13,399 bases of DNA from Hymenopellis radicata (GCA_015501595.1 JADNRX010001166.1:1-13399), one strand, 5' to 3'; positions 1 to 7,232 are shown, counted from the first letter of the stretch. Made by a program: numbers and translations. Notes: a model not told the origin generated them from the letters alone.

Positions 1-1851
1 CTCCTGATTAGAAAGGTTACTTCTAACTGTCGTAATAGAGCGAGTGCGCCTTCCGGTTCTTCCGTTTGTCGCCTGATATGAATCCCTCTGGCTAAGATGA
101 GCTGAAGGGGGTGCTGGTGGGCCGCGAAAAGAGTATGGAATGTATCGGGGTCTTACTGTCACATTCTGTCGGACACGTACTTCTAGGACATGTTGATGAT
201 GTAGTCTTCGTATAGGGCTACGGGACCTTTCAGAGTAATTTGGTGGACTGTTAGAGCCTGGATAGGAAGGCAATGAATAGGAGGTAGAAGGGGTGGGATG
301 TCGACGGTGATAGTCGCGTTCGATGCTTCGAAGAGTCTGCTCGGCTAGATTGTGACCTTGTTGTTCATTATCAGCCTCTAAGTCAATGTTCATACTATAC
401 TCGCTGTCCGATGCAGAGCTGCCGGCTGGGCTACTCGATGAAGACGAGTTTGAACTTCCTGATCGGGATTCATTTCCCGAACTGGACATCATACACACGT
501 TGCTAGCATCCGTATTGGGAAGTAAATGAATGCCGTTATTCTTCCGAGCGATCAAATGAAGTCTGCCGTCGCCTATATCTGAGGAGAAATTGCTTAATTG
601 AGAGAGTAGTGCCACTAAGGGCTCATCATCCTCTGACCACAGAGAGTCAATTCCTCCTGTGCCTCGACGATTGACTATCTGAATATACTCCTCTAAATCG
701 GATTGGATATACTTTTTCCAATTATGACGTAGACGTGCGTTAATTTCTCTACGTGGATCAGCACTAGGAATCATGACTCCCATATCTTTTACGTCGAGCT
801 GTTCTGATATTGTGGAAGTCTTGCCTTCTGACGAGTTAGCTGAATCTTTAGCAAGGCTCAAGCTGGCTACTAGAAATATGTTTGATGAGGACATAGCTGG
901 CTCTTGAAGGTCTAAGTCTTCCTCTTCTTCCTCTTCAGGATTAGAGCTTCCTGAATCAGAATCTGATTCTTCCCATTCTAGCTCTTGTCCGTCTATCCTT
1001 CGAATCTGATTAGACCGAATCCATTCTTCCTTAGTGATAGCTAGTTCAAGGGTCTTTTCCGGATGTTTAGAGTTTCGGAAAATTAAGTATGTCCCGTTTC
1101 TCCTTTCATCTATACTTACAAGATTATCCCTTTGCCAAGGACGTCCAAGGATCATATCATACGGCAAGGTGTCACTTAGATAAAAGTTTCCTTGTATCTT
1201 AATGATTCCATGATTGATTCGTACTCCAGGAACTCTGCCCGCAAGGAAGCTTTCGACTCCGTGCACATCTCGGATGTTCATAGTCTTAAGAGGGTGGACC
1301 GGATACATTCCTTCAAACTCTGCTTGAAACACGGACTTCTTCATTAAATTCAGTTGAGCTCCCGAGTCGATAAGAGCACTCAATCGGACTGTATGCTTGT
1401 TCTTTCCTGACTCGACTGGCATTTTGATAAGCAGTGCATCATCTTGAGTAAGCAGATTAACCTCTGATACTTTTTCTCTTGGTGCAGGAAGGACTGTCGT
1501 AGTATTGACTTGTACTATTTCAGCGGAGAAGTCTTTCTGAGAGGGATTTTTACGTTTAATCAAGAGATTCATCTGATCTGAGATTTCTGAGGATGTTCCT
1601 AACAGTTCACGCATTGTTAGGTTAGGAATAGTAGTATCAAGAATTTTGTTGATAACCGTATCCTTCTCTACATGCTGTGAGACTTGAGATTGTCGAGTTT
1701 TAGGCTTTATACGTAAGGCTCGGTCATCAACATGTATACCTTTTAATACTTCCTTTCTCCCCTGAACTTCAGGAAGTGGCATCTTCTCCAATTCCTCTAT
1801 TTGATTGCTGAAGTCTTCCATCTCATTATCTGTCACTTCGTCAGGATTGTA
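1..1851 (-). CDS. pol N-terminal part: retropepsin and long acidic/serine-rich linker (partial)
   Basis: An open frame runs without a stop from the MITE edge to the window edge (codons start at 1851, 1848 and so on; first ATG at 1821), about 617 codons. The aspartic protease matures the polyprotein in the virus-like particle. Its active-site motif IDSGAQLNLM is at about 1371-1342 (DSG in place of the commoner DTG), and the C-terminal motif YDMILGRPWQ is at about 1161-1132, about 75 residues later, the usual spacing for a retropepsin. The N-terminal 160 residues are charged and hydrophilic. After the protease comes a stretch rich in Glu, Asp and Ser (about 975-340), then a Pro/Ser/Tyr-rich segment; no reverse transcriptase is reached before position 1. 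Pol lies in the frame one nucleotide downstream of gag, even with the MITE discounted. A short in-frame ATG context upstream of the MITE could also have served as start. Confidence 0.82.
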
Positions 1852-2095
1852 CTGTAGTGTTTCAACCGTAACTTCACAGCCTGTGACCCGTTATGGTCTG
1901 AAGTTACAGCGAACAGCTTCATAGACCCTTAAATTGCCTTATTTGGACAGTTCTGCCTATGGCGGGACCTGAAATTTCCTTATTTGGAGGCTCGTGCCTG
2001 GCCAAAGTGGTCCGTGACCCATTATGGTGTATATATAGCTTCACTTCAAAGACCTCCGTGACCCGTTATGTGAATTTGCGGTCGAAACGCTACAG
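1852..2095. mobile_element. MITE copy A, inserted between gag and pol
   Basis: This is a 244-bp element with terminal inverted repeats of about 28 bp: CTGTAGTGTTTCAACCG at the left and the complement of CGGTCGAAACGCTACAG at the right. It is flanked by TA on both sides (1850-1851 and 2096-2097), which fits a TA target duplication. It has no coding capacity. Inside are three same-direction copies of GTGACCCRTTATG (1883, 2014, 2058) and two of CCTTATTTGG (1937, 1978). Such subterminal repeats are usual transposase-binding candidates. The right end places CTG TAG in the gag frame, so the present gag stop codon belongs to the MITE. It shares its termini with copies B, C and D. A Tc1/mariner-like helper is a guess from the TA duplication. 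Confidence 0.85.
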
Positions 2096-3625
2096 TATAG
2101 TCTCTTGCGGGCCACGACGTACCTCATCTCCATTTGCTAAAAGTACTCTCAATGTAGCTGGATCTCGCTTAATTGTCCCATTCCGGAACCATTTATCTAA
2201 GTCAGGGCATATACGAATACCATGTCCTTCTTGTCCACATCCGTAACAAATTAGCGGACCCTGCCTGACTCCTAATGGAATAGAGTTTGGCATAGTTGCT
2301 ACTGAATTAGCTCCTGTAGCAATATTGTTCATGCCGATAGACCGGTTGAGTGGTGAGCGGAATGGTAGTCTATCTGTTGGAAGAGGAGGATTGATCTGAG
2401 GACGTCGAATGATGTCTTTACAAATAGGATCCTTTTTAATAGCTTGATAGTACATGACAGCATAGTTGGGGTCATTGATCGACATACGACTCATATGGGA
2501 AATGAGGTCAGCTACTTCTGAAGTCTCTGTAGCTTTCTCCTCTAAACGTCTAGCTTCTTCTTTCTTAGCAACTTGAGCAATCTGTGCTAATTTCTTGTCG
2601 AGTTTTAGGTCTTTCTTCTCTACTCGTTTTCCTCTATCTGACGCCTTTTTAGTGAACCTCTTCTTCTTTATTGTCTTACGATGTCTTTTCTTTGTATCCT
2701 CTGTGCTGCTATCAGATTTATCTTCTGAATCAGAGTTGGTTGAATCCGAAGATCCAGAAGAGGAATCTGACATGTATTCATCTCGTTCAATATCAGACTC
2801 GTCGTCTGAGTCTACAAGATTAGTATCGAAGCGATTTCGTGTGAAAGTAACCTGAGCAATTTTATTAATAGCATCAATGGGGAAGGCTTGTGTGAGATCA
2901 ATATTAGGGTTACGGGCTGTGTATGTTCCTTCAATTCTCCTACGCAAGGCCTTATTGATTCCATGCCAAAAATAGACTGCTTCTTCATCCTTAGTAAGCT
3001 TCAGTTTAGAGACTAGCCATCTGCTTATAGTAATGAACTCCCGTTGATACTTCTTCCAAGTGCGAAGATTGGGAATTTTCTTTTTATACCATTTTCGAGC
3101 GAGTTTGCGAATATCTCGGACATTGTATCTAGTCTCTTTTAGATTCGCATCGTAGTATTCAAGTAAATCGTGATAGAGCTGAGTCCAGCTGCTAGCTCTG
3201 TAACTTTGTAGTGATTCGATTAAACGTATTACTGGACGAGAACAGTAGTCAATTATTCGTTCACACTTCTCCGCTTCTCGAACATTGTATGCATTACATA
3301 GTCGTTCATATCTGCGTAAAAATGTCTTGACATCCTCATAATTTCCTGAGAACTTGGTGGGTGCTGACTTACTCCCGAGTGGAGGTAGCATATCTGGTGT
3401 CCGACTTCCGAAAGTAGTAGTCATATTGCTGATACTTGGCGTAGTATTCTGAATTGGACTAAGGACACTAAGTGGCGTATTGCTAAAGGGACTGATATCT
3501 CCGTCGTCTGTTGTATCGATTAGCGAGGTTTGAATTGTTCGTAGTTCCAAATTGGTGGGAAAGACAAAAGAGGTTCCAGTATTAAGATGCGTAAAGTCCT
3601 CTGTATTAGATGTCTCCTGAGACAT
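2090..3625 (-). CDS. gag: Gag-like capsid/nucleocapsid protein of the Ty3/gypsy element
   Basis: The 511-residue protein would form the retrotransposon particle and bind its RNA. Residues 1-80 are Ser/Thr/Pro-rich and probably disordered. Residues about 88-270 form the capsid-like part, rich in Trp, Tyr, Leu and Arg (for example TKFSGNYEDVKTFLRRYERL, a typical retrotransposon-Gag opening). Residues about 275-312 are a run of Asp/Ser/Glu, followed at once by a Lys/Arg-rich segment to about 345. A CCHC zinc knuckle (C460-x2-C463-x4-H468-x4-C473) lies near the C terminus. The ATG at 3625 is the first in the frame and follows the presumed leader. The last two codons (CTG TAG) come from the MITE. 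Without the MITE the same frame would end after only a few more codons, at a TGA. Confidence 0.88.
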   Translation of the reverse strand: MSQETSNTEDFTHLNTGTSFVFPTNLELRTIQTSLIDTTDDGDISPFSNTPLSVLSPIQNTTPSISNMTTTFGSRTPDMLPPLGSKSAPTKFSGNYEDVKTFLRRYERLCNAYNVREAEKCERIIDYCSRPVIRLIESLQSYRASSWTQLYHDLLEYYDANLKETRYNVRDIRKLARKWYKKKIPNLRTWKKYQREFITISRWLVSKLKLTKDEEAVYFWHGINKALRRRIEGTYTARNPNIDLTQAFPIDAINKIAQVTFTRNRFDTNLVDSDDESDIERDEYMSDSSSGSSDSTNSDSEDKSDSSTEDTKKRHRKTIKKKRFTKKASDRGKRVEKKDLKLDKKLAQIAQVAKKEEARRLEEKATETSEVADLISHMSRMSINDPNYAVMYYQAIKKDPICKDIIRRPQINPPLPTDRLPFRSPLNRSIGMNNIATGANSVATMPNSIPLGVRQGPLICYGCGQEGHGIRICPDLDKWFRNGTIKRDPATLRVLLANGDEVRRGPQETIL

Positions 3626-3677
3626 TTGTGTTGGTTCTTATCGTTGGTATCTAAGAGTATTAAAGATATTATTTTAT

Positions 3678-3695
3678 CCCTCGCGGTGGGCTCCA
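3678..3695 (-). promoter_or_regulatory. Putative tRNA primer-binding site of the retrotransposon
   Basis: On the minus strand the sequence TGGAGCCCACCGCGAGGG starts with TGG, as primer-binding sites complementary to the CCA end of a tRNA do. It lies 50-70 bases upstream of the gag ATG, next to the presumed LTR end. The complementary tRNA 3' end would read ...GGTGGGCT-CCA; I cannot name the tRNA. A short AT-rich spacer (ATAAAT) would separate it from the LTR. Confidence 0.45.
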
Positions 3696-3698
3696 ATT

Positions 3699-3840
3699 TA
3701 TCACACTAGAAAATTTAAATGTAAATTTCCTAGTACAGAGGTCGCTGGAACTTTTTATAGAACGAGCTAGTCTGTTTGTTCGGGGTTTAATATCTAATAC
3801 TCGTTGATACTTCTGTCGAGCGTAGTGATTTCTAAGTAGA
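3699..3840 (-). repeat. Putative LTR, R/U5 and promoter-proximal part (boundaries unresolved)
   Basis: The segment between the primer-binding site and the tandem repeats has the expected position of the 5' LTR. It holds TATAAAAAG on the minus strand at 3751-3759, in the right orientation to drive gag-pol, about 55 bases before the presumed LTR end. The LTR end does not show a clear CA, and no partner LTR is in the window, so the call rests on context. The U3 part may continue into the repeats at 3841-4460. Confidence 0.45.
3751..3759 (-). promoter_or_regulatory. TATA box of the retrotransposon promoter
   Basis: TATAAAAAG on the minus strand lies about 125 bases upstream of the gag ATG and within the presumed LTR, as expected for the LTR promoter. 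No initiator motif could be singled out. Confidence 0.45.
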
Positions 3841-4336
3841 GCTAGGTAGGCCTGGTCCTATCGCAAGCTATTTCTGTATGTGCCGTGGGTGTGAGTAATT
3901 GGTCTCACTTCAGTTAATGATACAAGTGTTCCTGTATCTGCGTACTTGGTTCGAGTCTAATCTGTCAGTAAGCTGGATAGGCCTGATCCTATCGCGAGCT
4001 GTGTACGTATACTGTACTATTACGGTCTAGTCTTCGCATAACGCGTAACGGGGACCTGTGAAATGAAGAGTTCATGCTACCATAACGCGTAACGGCCAAA
4101 ATTGGGCCCCAGGTAAGGCCCAAAAAGGAAATTTTTAGGAGCGGCGACTGCCGCCGCCGCTCCCGCCTGCCCATATAAGGAAATTGGACCCTGAATGAAG
4201 AGCAACATCTGTGAAGAGTATGCGTAATGGGTAACGCCCCATGAAGACTAGGTCGTAATAGTACAGTATTCTGCGAGAGTGAGTTGTTGGTCTCACTTTA
4301 GTTAATGACACAAGTGTTCTTGTATCTACGTATGCG
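3841..4336. repeat. ~131-bp tandem repeat, two copies, the second split by MITE B
   Basis: Copy 1 is at about 3841-3950 and starts GCTAGGTAGGCCTGGTCC. Copy 2 is at 3972-4011 and 4267-4336 and starts GCTGGATAGGCCTGATCC. Both share the downstream block TTGGTCTCACTT-AGTTAATGA-ACAAGTGTT-TTGTATCT. Copy 2 is interrupted by MITE B, so copy 1 shows the empty site. The repeat lies just upstream of the LTR promoter on the element's strand. It could therefore be a U3 enhancer-like duplication, but that is inference. Confidence 0.8.
4012..4266. mobile_element. MITE copy B, inserted in a tandem repeat
   Basis: The element is 255 bp with near-perfect ~24-bp terminal inverted repeats (CTGTACTATTACGGTCTAGT at the left; its counterpart at the right differs at two places). 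Flanking TA lies at 4010-4011 and 4267-4268. It carries two copies of CATAACGCGTAACGG (4037 and 4081) and a variant at about 4223, the same theme as the subterminal repeat of MITE A. A GC-rich hairpin with arms GGAGCGGCG (4138-4146) and CGCCGCTCC (4155-4163) lies in the middle. There is no coding capacity. Confidence 0.85.
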
Positions 4337-4457
4337 GTCTGCGTATTCGGTCTCAGATTCGGTCTCGGATTCGGTCTCGGATTCGGTCTCGTGTTCGGTC
4401 TCGTGTTCAGTCTGTGTATCTACTCTGCGTATTCGATCTGCGTATTCAGTCTGCGTG
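4336..4457. repeat. 12-bp minisatellite GGTCTCGGATTC
   Basis: About five clean units of GGTCTC(G/A)GATTC or GGTCTCGTGTTC are followed by degenerate units (CAGTCTGTGTATC, GCGTATTCGATCT) up to about 4457. The repeat grows directly out of the end of tandem-repeat copy 2. An open frame through it encodes a Ser/Val/Asp/Cys repeat, but nothing suggests that it is translated. Confidence 0.8.
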
Positions 4458-4677
4458 TCCTGTAATCAACTCTGTATCGGACAGAGTTATTCAACCAAGT
4501 CGTTATTGGTCGAGTATTCTAGCTTGACTAGAAGAAGAATTTGATTATCTAAGCTTATGCTTACTTAAGGTTCACTCAAGACAGTGTTTTCAACTGGGGG
4601 ATTCTTATTCATATGCTGCGGCGGCTCGCCTTTATATACTAAAATTCTACCTACTTCTATAAGGGGAAATTCCTTCT

Positions 4678-4910
4678 GCACAGTCGATAGCACAGTCCGC
4701 ACAGTAAATGGCACAGTTGCACAGTCAACTTGCACAGTCTGCACAGTTGATGGCACAGTCGCACAGTCGCACAGTCAATTGCACAGTCTGCACAGTTAAT
4801 GGCACAGTTGCACAGTCAATTTGCACAGTCTGCACAGTCTATGCATGATTAATGCACAGTTCGCACAGCCCGTGCACAGTTAATGCACAGTCTGCACAGT
4901 TGACGTACAG
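4678..4910. repeat. GCACAGT short-repeat array with ~42-bp higher-order units
   Basis: Twenty copies of GCACAGT and one of GCACAG occur in 233 bp, separated by spacers of 1 to about 14 bases. Spacers recur in a set order (AATG, T, CAA-TT, CT), giving three successive higher-order units of about 42, 49 and 42 bp, after which the array becomes irregular. It is not a CRISPR: the units are far too short and the spacers are not unique. Open frames across it on both strands are products of the repeat. Confidence 0.9.
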
Positions 4911-4947
4911 CCCTGAGCTTTCACATGGAAGAATCTATGCTGGTTAC

Positions 4948-5031
4948 GGCTCTCTGGTGTAGCGGGCACATTCCAAGCCTTGATTTAATATTGATGTGAG
5001 GGAGGTTATAGGTTCGAGTCCTATGAGAGTC
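4948..5031 (+). tRNA. tRNA-like sequence 1, anticodon not assignable
   Basis: The 5' GGCTCTC pairs with GAGAGTC at the 3' end (7 bp with one G-T). A D-arm GTGT-AGCGGGC-ACAT and a perfect T-arm ATAGG-TTCGAGT-CCTAT with a consensus B-box GGTTCGAGTCC follow. Between position 26 and the T-arm there are 35 nt instead of about 22, and I could not fold a convincing anticodon stem. It may be an intron-bearing tRNA, a class II form or a decayed copy. Confidence 0.5.
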
Positions 5032-5113
5032 ACTCACCCATCCCTTTCGACTATTTTTAATATTACGGCGTAATAACTAGTTCATTCGGCATAAGGAATT
5101 TCATGATAGTCAT

Positions 5114-5202
5114 AGCTCTTTGGTGTAATGGGCATACCTGCGTCTCGGCTTTACACGTGGGCTGAAACAGAGGAGGTCGTAAGTTCGATTCTTACGAGAG
5201 CT
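5114..5202 (+). tRNA. tRNA-like sequence 2, anticodon not assignable
   Basis: Acceptor arms AGCTCTT and GAGAGCT pair over 7 bp with one wobble. The A-box region TTTGGTGTAATGGGCATAC gives a D-arm GTGT/ATAC, and the T-arm GTAAG-TTCGATT-CTTAC is perfect. The middle part is 40 nt, too long for a plain anticodon arm and variable loop, and contains a palindromic CACGTG. It resembles sequences 1 and 3 in the A-box and B-box, which suggests tandem copies of one ancestor. Confidence 0.5.
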
Positions 5203-5257
5203 AATACATGGTCAACCCATAGTTTTTGTTTTTGAACCTGCATGCCTTAATCGTACG

Positions 5258-5353
5258 GCCCTTGTAGTGTAATGGTCAACACACTTGATACATGTGTCCG
5301 TACGAATAAATTTCTCATGATCAAGAGTCACGAGTTCGATTCTCGTCAAGGAA
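5258..5353 (+). tRNA. tRNA-like sequence 3, anticodon not assignable
   Basis: The D-arm GTGT-AATGGTCA-ACAC and T-arm ACGAG-TTCGATT-CTCGT are both perfect. The acceptor stem pairs only at its inner 5 bp (CCTTG/CAAGG), with two outer mismatches. The middle part of 46 nt forms a long hairpin: CTTGAT/ATCAAG, then CATG/CATG, around a 15-20-nt loop, in place of a normal anticodon arm. An alternative register would give a loop TTGATAC with anticodon GAT, but it competes with the D-stem. Likely a degenerate or intron-containing tRNA copy. Confidence 0.45.
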
Positions 5354-5419
5354 CCTCTTTCATAGCGACACGCTAATCTTTTCTGTTATTCCTCAGAAAA
5401 TATTAGGAACCATTTTATA

Positions 5420-5575
5420 TGCATGACACCGGGTGCACTCGGCACTCACACCCGGGTGTCGAGTGTTTGGCGGTGTCGGGTAGTGTGTTTGCACGGGTGG
5501 GTACCCGAGTGCGGGTGTCCGGCTTTGGGCCGCGAGTACCCGTACCCAAACACCCGTGTAAACACTCGAGTATTT
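5420..5575. repeat. GC-rich CACCCG palindrome block 1
   Basis: The block is built from CACCCG/CGGGTG words. It contains an imperfect inverted repeat with arms at about 5485-5514 and 5530-5565 (GTGTTTGCACGGGTG against its counterpart ending CACCCGTGTAAACAC). A 31-bp core at 5507-5537 recurs at 6371-6401 with two mismatches. No coding role is apparent. Confidence 0.75.
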
Positions 5576-5747
5576 ACATATATATTTATAATGAATTTAC
5601 AAATTTATCTGAAGTTAAACGGGGCCTTGCGGCCCAGAAACGAGGTATCTGCGTCAAATCCGGCGACTCGGGCCGAGATCCGAGAAAGGACGCGTAAGCG
5701 TGCCATCGGGTCAGCCTTCTCTCCTCACCACCACCACCACCCATCTG

Positions 5748-5834
5748 TTGCTCGACTCTATGTCAGCGACAACAGCACCGTCGCTCGACTGTATGTCGGC
5801 GACGACAGCACCGGCGCTCGACTTTGAGTCGGCG
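5748..5834 (+). repeat. 33-bp minisatellite, 2.6 units
   Basis: Two full units (5748-5780 and 5781-5813) and a 21-bp partial unit share the frame (T/G)(T/C)GCTCGACT-TATGTC-GCGAC-ACAGCACCG. The length is a multiple of three, and one frame reads an 11-residue repeat like VARLYVSDNST. A stop follows directly after the third unit. A CAC/CCA microsatellite (5727-5742) precedes it. I see no promoter, start or neighbouring exons to support a gene. Confidence 0.7.
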
Positions 5835-6245
5835 TCAATGGACTAGGAGACGACTTAAAGTCATCTCTACGGCAACAACCAGAGCAGGACGCGTAAGCCC
5901 CCCACAAACGGGCAGCAGATGGAACAGTGAGTCGTGGTGCCACCCGCCGTGCTCAACAGCATGCTTGAAGAGCGGGGGCGGGGTTCTGGGCTGCCACGTC
6001 GTCTGCTGGCGACGTGGTGGATTGGTATGCATTTTGCTTCTTTCTTTTTGATATTCGTGGCATCCACAGATGCCGTCGACTCTCGTGTCACTGATAATCA
6101 AGAAGGCACCATCCGCCACCTCTACCCTCCCTCCCCTCACCGCCCTTCCTCATATCCCCACACCCCTCGCGTCATTGGTGTCATGCACCGCCGATGCTCC
6201 TCCCGCAATTGCTGGAGGATGCCGACGTCGCATGAGGTGACTGCA
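5835..6245. other. Stretch without a supported gene
   Basis: Several overlapping open frames exist on both strands here, but none has recognisable domains or consistent codon use. An imperfect inverted repeat (GACTTTGAGTC at about 5820 against GACTTAAAGTC at about 5852) and one copy of the recurring GACGCGTAAGCC motif (5888-5918) are all that stands out. Confidence 0.5.
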
Positions 6246-6246
6246 A

Positions 6247-6445
6247 GTGAGGTGCAGGATGCGGGTGTACACGGGTACACCCGCCACTCTACACGAGTGG
6301 CAGCACACCCGGGTGTGCGAAACACCCGCGAATGGGTGCCACATTCGAGTGCCACACTCAGGTGTCACTCGAGTGCGGGTGTCCGGCTTAGAGCCGCGAG
6401 TGACCCGCCCCGCGAGTGCGAGTGCACCCGGGTGGGCACTCTTGC
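6247..6445. repeat. GC-rich CACCCG palindrome block 2
   Basis: Many CACCCG/CGGGTG and ACTCGAGT words are arranged as nested palindromes (for example CACCCGGGTG near 6306 and again near 6425). The 31-bp core at 6371-6401 matches block 1 at 5507-5537 with two mismatches, and like it forms an inverted repeat around CCGGCTTAGAGCCG. Both blocks look like members of one dispersed family. Confidence 0.75.
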
Positions 6446-7030
6446 CCAGGTCTACATCGCATGCTGCCAGTATTATGATAACCACGCCAGCCTGGAAGTG
6501 TTGGGCTCCTTATGGCCACCTACACGCCTAGTCGTCGCTTCAGGTGAGGATCATACCGTGGGCGACCTTTGAGACGACTAACCACCCGGATACCAGGTTT
6601 GTCGATGACGACCATCAACGACGAGCGTGCCAGGCGCTGCCATTAAGGTGACCCGTAGAGCCAGCGCCAAGCTGGACCCCCTGAACGCGACCTTCGAGGC
6701 GACGGCGGCGGACAAGGGCGACCTCGATTATCACCACCACCCTACACGATCTCGTTGCGCACAGCACTCGCAGTGGCTCACAAGCGCTCACATGTTAGTG
6801 AGTGGTCCTGCATTCTATAACGTGTCTCACTGAATGGAACAGACTTCGCGACCCGGCCAGTTCCAATGACGACAACGAGAGACCATGAGCGATGTTTCCG
6901 TACATTGTCGCAAATGTGTACCTGGACGATATGGGTGTCCGTGGCAGCAGCGCACTGGCGGTATGGTGCCACGACCGGCGGAGCCGCTACGCAGGCAGGA
7001 AGCACCCTACTATTAGTGCTAGATCTACTG
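6446..7030. other. Stretch without a supported gene
   Basis: An open frame of 68 codons at 6627-6833 has a coding-like first half (Ala/Lys/Thr/Glu-rich, GC-rich third positions), which may be a relic of an exon. It then runs into a CAC repeat and has no recognisable domain. Nothing else here could be supported. Confidence 0.4.
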
Positions 7031-7040
7031 TGCAAATACA

Positions 7041-7160
7041 TCTGTTTTATTGTGTTTTTTTATGTTTCGAACCAATCTGAGAAGCGCTAGGAACAGACGG
7101 GAATAGGGAAGTATGCTGTATCGTTCTGTTTTCTGAAACATAAAAAAACAGAATAAAATC
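7041..7160. repeat. AT-rich inverted repeat, ~27-bp arms
   Basis: The left arm 7041-7068 and right arm 7133-7160 are reverse complements over a core GAAACATAAAAAAACA-AATAAAA with few mismatches, separated by 64 bp. Further ACAGAT and CTGTTTT words surround it. It could be a small foldback element or a decayed MITE; no target duplication is clear. Confidence 0.65.
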
Positions 7161-7232
7161 GAGGAAAATCTGTATATCGGTCGCTTTTACAGATGTGCGA
7201 AAAAAACAGTAAACTACAGATATAAACAGACG

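Larger units (their letters stand above)
1..3840 (-). mobile_element. Ty3/gypsy-like LTR retrotransposon, 5' part, cut by left window edge
   Basis: In transcription order on the minus strand there is a putative LTR with a TATA box, a putative tRNA primer-binding site, a 5' leader, gag with a zinc knuckle, and pol starting with an aspartic protease. This order is that of Ty3/gypsy (Metaviridae-like) elements. Reverse transcriptase, RNase H, integrase and the 3' LTR would lie beyond position 1 and are not visible. The right-hand boundary is not resolved: I could not find a second LTR to compare, and U3 may extend into the repeats at 3841-4460. The protease part is open for over 600 codons, so the copy is not old, yet a MITE separates gag from pol. 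Family assignment is by domain order and motifs. Confidence 0.85.

Noticed and set aside
3699..4560. A complete LTR with defined ends
   Set aside because: I looked for TG...CA ends and for a matching terminal sequence on the right but found none that fit; without the second LTR the boundary cannot be set.
4678..4910. CRISPR-like array
   Set aside because: The repeated word is only 7 bp, spacers are 1-14 bp and themselves repeated, and the context is eukaryotic.
5258..5353. A definite tRNA-Ile with anticodon GAT in tRNA-like sequence 3
   Set aside because: That register needs bases already used by a perfect D-stem and leaves a variable region of over 30 nt.
5423..5827. 134-codon open frame with tandem repeat as a gene
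   Set aside because: It crosses the CACCCG palindromes and a CAC microsatellite, has no domain, and competes with equally long frames; the frame is a product of repeats.
5934..6572. 212-codon plus-strand open frame
   Set aside because: It runs through palindrome block 2 where stops are rare on both strands; opposite frames are as long, and composition is not protein-like.
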